DNA of 64,000 nucleotides from Stichopus chloronotus (Eukaryota > Echinodermata > Holothuroidea > Aspidochirotida > Stichopodidae), in assembly GCA_021234535.1 (NCBI GenBank), contig CM037845.1:10160143-10224142 (forward strand), written 5' to 3'. Positions within the stretch are counted from its first letter, which is position 1. Each line of letters opens with the position of its first letter. The position numbers and the translations under genes are program-made. Positions 60,770 to 64,000 of the stretch are shown here, piece after piece. The notes below the pieces were generated by a model. The model had not been told where the DNA came from. It saw nothing but the letters and a program-made list of their open reading frames with translations, and made no database searches.

Positions 60770-61115
60770 GAAAAAGAAATCACATTTTTAAAACCATCAT
60801 TTGTGGACACAGCCAGGATAAAATATTCACAACGGAGGATGATGGCCTTATTCTTCAAGAAATAAGTTTCTCAAAGGTAGAAATTCAGCAAATTTCTTGC
60901 TCAAAAATATGCTATTTACCCAAACTTCAACATTCAAATGATGCATCTTCTTCCATGCATCTTTATGCACAATGTTTTGAGGAGATGAAACTTTTGTAGA
61001 TCTGCATGTTGATGAGCAGATACTCGTTTAGCGATGACTTGAGACATTTTCTTTGAATGCCAGTTTGGTGCACTGAAAACACCCTATTTCACTTTAACAC
61101 AGCATAAGTTACGGT
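60770..61115 (-). repeat. Dispersed repeat family A, copy 3 (inverted)
   Basis: Reverse-complemented, this stretch gives TTAAAGTGAAATAGGGTGTT, TCATCAACATGCAGATCT, TTTCATCTCCTCAAAAC, AGATGCATCATTTGAATGTT and CTGAATTTCTAC. These are the same blocks in the same order as copies 1 and 2. Inverse orientation shows that the family is dispersed, not a local duplication. Confidence 0.75.
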
Positions 61116-62204
61116 ATCAACTTATTGGGGCCTGAGATAGTTTGAGGTGGGCTAACAGTATATACAGCAAAGGTAACACTCATAGTAATTGTATCGTCTA
61201 GTGTTGGTCTATGTAATATGGGCTAACAATGTTGTACCACATGTAAAGGTGCAGGAAATACAGAGTTGGAAAAAAAAAAAAAAAAAAATGTTGTAGACTC
61301 CAAGGATAAGTTCTGGACAAGAAAGTTTTCAAATATACAAATGCTAAAAAAGATTAATGGTACTTTTCTGGAATAGCTACGATCAGCGTCCGCTCTCTCC
61401 ACATTCAAGCAAACACAATTGTTTATTCCTAATACCTTTTTACCTTTTTAAGTGGATTGACTAGGCAAGAGGACATGACATGGGTGTATTCCATTAGTTG
61501 CATTAAACACCAAGTACTATGGTCTATGATCAAATCAGGGAACTTCCATGTATTTTTTTTAGTTTCCCCTGGATTGTCTACGAGGATGCTTTTCTGATTT
61601 CAACTGCTAGAATTATTGAGAATGAATGGGAGAGGGGAGAGGAAGTGGCTAAATGTCTTCTTTTTTTTTTTTTATTGTAATTCATCAGTTCATCTCAGCA
61701 AAGAGGTTTTGTGAACAGAAACCACGAACCATCCGCAAATATTCTGCAACTATAATTTTGCACTGGTGACCCTGACATAATGGTATGATACTAACACCCA
61801 TGCATACACATAACGCTGCACAGTTTCTCATCCATTAACGGTTTCCTTGGCAACAAACAAAGATGGCCAAATACTTCATCTCGTGCATGAAAACTACAGC
61901 ACAGGAAAGATTAAAAGACTAAAATACACTAGAAACCTCAAAACTATCACACATGTCAAAGAGGGAATCCTTTGACTAGCTTGAATCTCTCCTTTTCTTG
62001 CTAGCTCTATATTTATTGTTGACACAAATATCTAACTTGAATTTGGATTTCTATTTTAACTGAATCTGGTTGATTTTCACTGCAGTGCACAGACTTCAAT
62101 ACATCATTGCAACAACATGTGCACACTGAACAAGACTTCCACGGTGACTGGATGTTTGAAGTCCTTGCACTGACAAATCTACTGAATATTCATGACATTA
62201 CATA

Positions 62205-62223
62205 CACACACACACACACACAC
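62205..62223. repeat. CA dinucleotide microsatellite
   Basis: A run of about nine CA units. No further significance seen. Confidence 0.9.
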
Positions 62224-64000
62224 GCACATACTCAGTTGTCATCAGTACAATATATATAATGCCAATGGCTCAGATTATCAAGAACTTATCGTTTGTTCAT
62301 TTATCAACGTTCTTGCCATAAAATAAACAAACTTTCAAATAAAAATATACGTTTAGCAGACGCTTGAGGCCTTCAATTTCTGTAGCAACCTCACAGGGCT
62401 AAAGGCTACGAACGTCAGCAAATCGTATCCTTTCCGATGGTAAGTAACAATCCCTACTTTCAGTAAAGGAGTTTTTATTTCACCCAGTAAAAATTAAGCC
62501 TACACAGTCAATCAGATAAAAATGGTGGGGAGAGGAATGTGCTTATCTAATTGCCAGAGTGTTTGAATGATCCCCTAATGCAATCAGATGTCAACCTATC
62601 TTTAAAAGCACCACATTTTCTTTTCCATTCTGCCGATGACAAGTTGGAAGTTACACCTACGCATTCACAGGCAACCCCATTTTCACGAAATTCTGTTTGC
62701 CGTTTTCCACAAGTGGAACTCAAAACAAAAAGACAGAATTATGGAAAAACACTGGATGTGTTGAGGGACCATGTTGACATATTTTACAAAAATACAAGCC
62801 CTGGAGGCATGTGTTCTATAAAGGACACACTCTACTCCATAGTGTTATGGAAATCGGACAATCAGTCCCAGTGTGTTGCAATGGTGTCTTAAATTGCTCA
62901 CACTTTTGTGGATAAGTCAAAATTTTGGGAAAGGTGTCTGAATGTCCAGACTTATCAGTGGCCGTTGAGAGGGGTGATTTCAGTTTTGAGCCATCGATTA
63001 GATATGCATGATTGGACTAAACAAAAGCGAGCATTGTTCTCGATATCTTTTCTGAGAGGATAGTACCGGGGAAATCCTCGATGATGAGATTAGTTTCATC
63101 AAAATGGGAGGATGAAACTGGTCTAGGCAAAAACAAAAAAATTGCAAGGAATATGCTCTGAGAACTATCAATTTTTCTCCATAATGCATTGGTATAATGG
63201 ATGACAATGCCAATGAGGGCTGCATGTGGTAGAAAGGGTTGTAAAATGACAAACGGCATTTACCCCACTTTATCAGACAGTGATTATACATTTAAAGGAC
63301 AGTTGATGTCCACTAATCACAAAAAGGAATACAAGAATGGAGGAAATCAGATTTGTGTAAAACAATCCTGCAACCTCATCAAAGTTTAGTACAGCACATC
63401 CCTAAGTCCTGTTCAAATTGTCTTTAACTCATCTCAAACTCCCCCCCCCCCCATGACCACCCCTTCCTCTTTCCATCTTTTCTCTATCATCTTTTATGTC
63501 AGAAAGTCCTGTTCATCTTCTCACTCTCTCCCTTACCGTGAACTTTTTTGGTCATTTCACAAAGTTTGACTATCTCCTGTCCTGCAGCTTTCCAAACTCT
63601 ACACACTGACATGATCACAGTCCTTCCCCCCCTTCCTTTCTATGTTCATAACCCAACTTTGTCAACATCACCCTCACTTCCTCCTCCCCCCTCAAGACAG
63701 TCCTACCTCCACAGCCTGTCCCCCAAAACCATGACCCCTGTCTGCTGTTTGACTATCTCCTACTAATTTCAAGTCAAACAGAGTCAAATTTGTAAATGTC
63801 ATTTGGTGTTGTGATGCTACTATCTAAGAGCATATCACCGAAATTCTCCTCACAATTTGTCACGTCAAATGAACCGACTCAACGCAAGAGGGATGCAAAC
63901 GTCATTATATCGGAACGGGAAGTGATCACATAACTCAAGAAGTTTCAATTCGAGGGTAAGATATCATCAATCTGGATCCTATCAAAACATTTTGGAATTA

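Larger units (their letters stand above)
44978..64000 (-). other. Long upstream intron, or intron plus intergenic DNA
   Basis: I found no further conserved AP180/CALM exon here. The interval holds tandem repeats, two dispersed repeat families, a tRNA-like unit and several splice-bounded short candidates listed separately. The coding-like islands at about 59,950-60,086 and 63,536-63,600 on the minus strand are discussed under rejected items. Confidence 0.5.

Noticed and set aside
63536..63600. Coding-like segment on minus, VWKAAGQEIVKLCEMTKKVH followed by a GTAAGG donor
   Set aside because: It looks protein-like and has a good donor, but the upstream sequence is purine-rich with no good acceptor, the phase does not fit the PICALM-like intron, and I recognise no family. 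It might be an exon of another minus-strand gene; a profile search or RNA-seq would decide.

Overview
This is eukaryotic DNA: AT-rich, full of poly(A/T) runs, microsatellites and dispersed repeats, with small exons separated by kilobase introns and no long open reading frames. The coding content is essentially one split gene on the minus strand. Eleven exons between about 8.1 and 45 kb join in consistent phase into 468 codons plus a stop. They match the C-terminal part of the AP180/CALM family (PICALM; Lap in flies), the endocytic adaptors that link PtdIns(4,5)P2 membrane, clathrin and AP-2. The organism is probably a marine invertebrate, perhaps an echinoderm or another invertebrate deuterostome. 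That guess rests on the repeat style (tandem TGACCT-rich repeats, tRNA-like SINE, Jockey/CR1-like LINE) and a moderately diverged PICALM, and it is weak at phylum level.

Layout, read 5'->3' on the minus strand from high to low coordinates. The N-terminal ANTH lipid-binding domain is not in the window and should lie beyond 64,000. From 64 to 45 kb I see only intronic or intergenic DNA: two dispersed repeat families, a tRNA-derived SINE-like unit, an 87-bp tandem repeat and a few candidate microexons. From 44,977 down come the end of the ANTH region (APSSLLEALESHLASLEGK), a charged segment, then a long disordered Q/P/S/N-rich tail. The tail carries a clathrin-box-like LIGLN, two NPF motifs, a LESVFG block, the conserved DLDS-Ls-NL block, the W-x-G-K / SWQPK block and a terminal DPF. 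A terminal coding exon with a very good acceptor is proposed at 8,150-8,179.

The introns hold several very short candidate exons (15-48 nt, and one of 105 nt) with splice-like borders. Each has a length that is a multiple of three, in the phase of its intron and without a stop, so each could be skipped or included without frame change. They are predictions from sequence only. If real, this gene has an unusually rich set of microexons in its disordered tail. The intron between the 33,473 and 28,197 exons carries an antisense, decayed non-LTR retrotransposon whose reverse transcriptase has lost all three catalytic aspartates. It also carries a five-copy ~145-bp tandem repeat with nuclear-receptor-type DR1 sites.

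The stretch from 1 to about 8,000 is downstream of the stop: probable 3' UTR, then intergenic DNA, with a CpG-rich hairpin-bounded repeat at 2.64-2.98 kb. I see no tRNA gene, rRNA gene, CRISPR array or second confidently identified protein gene.
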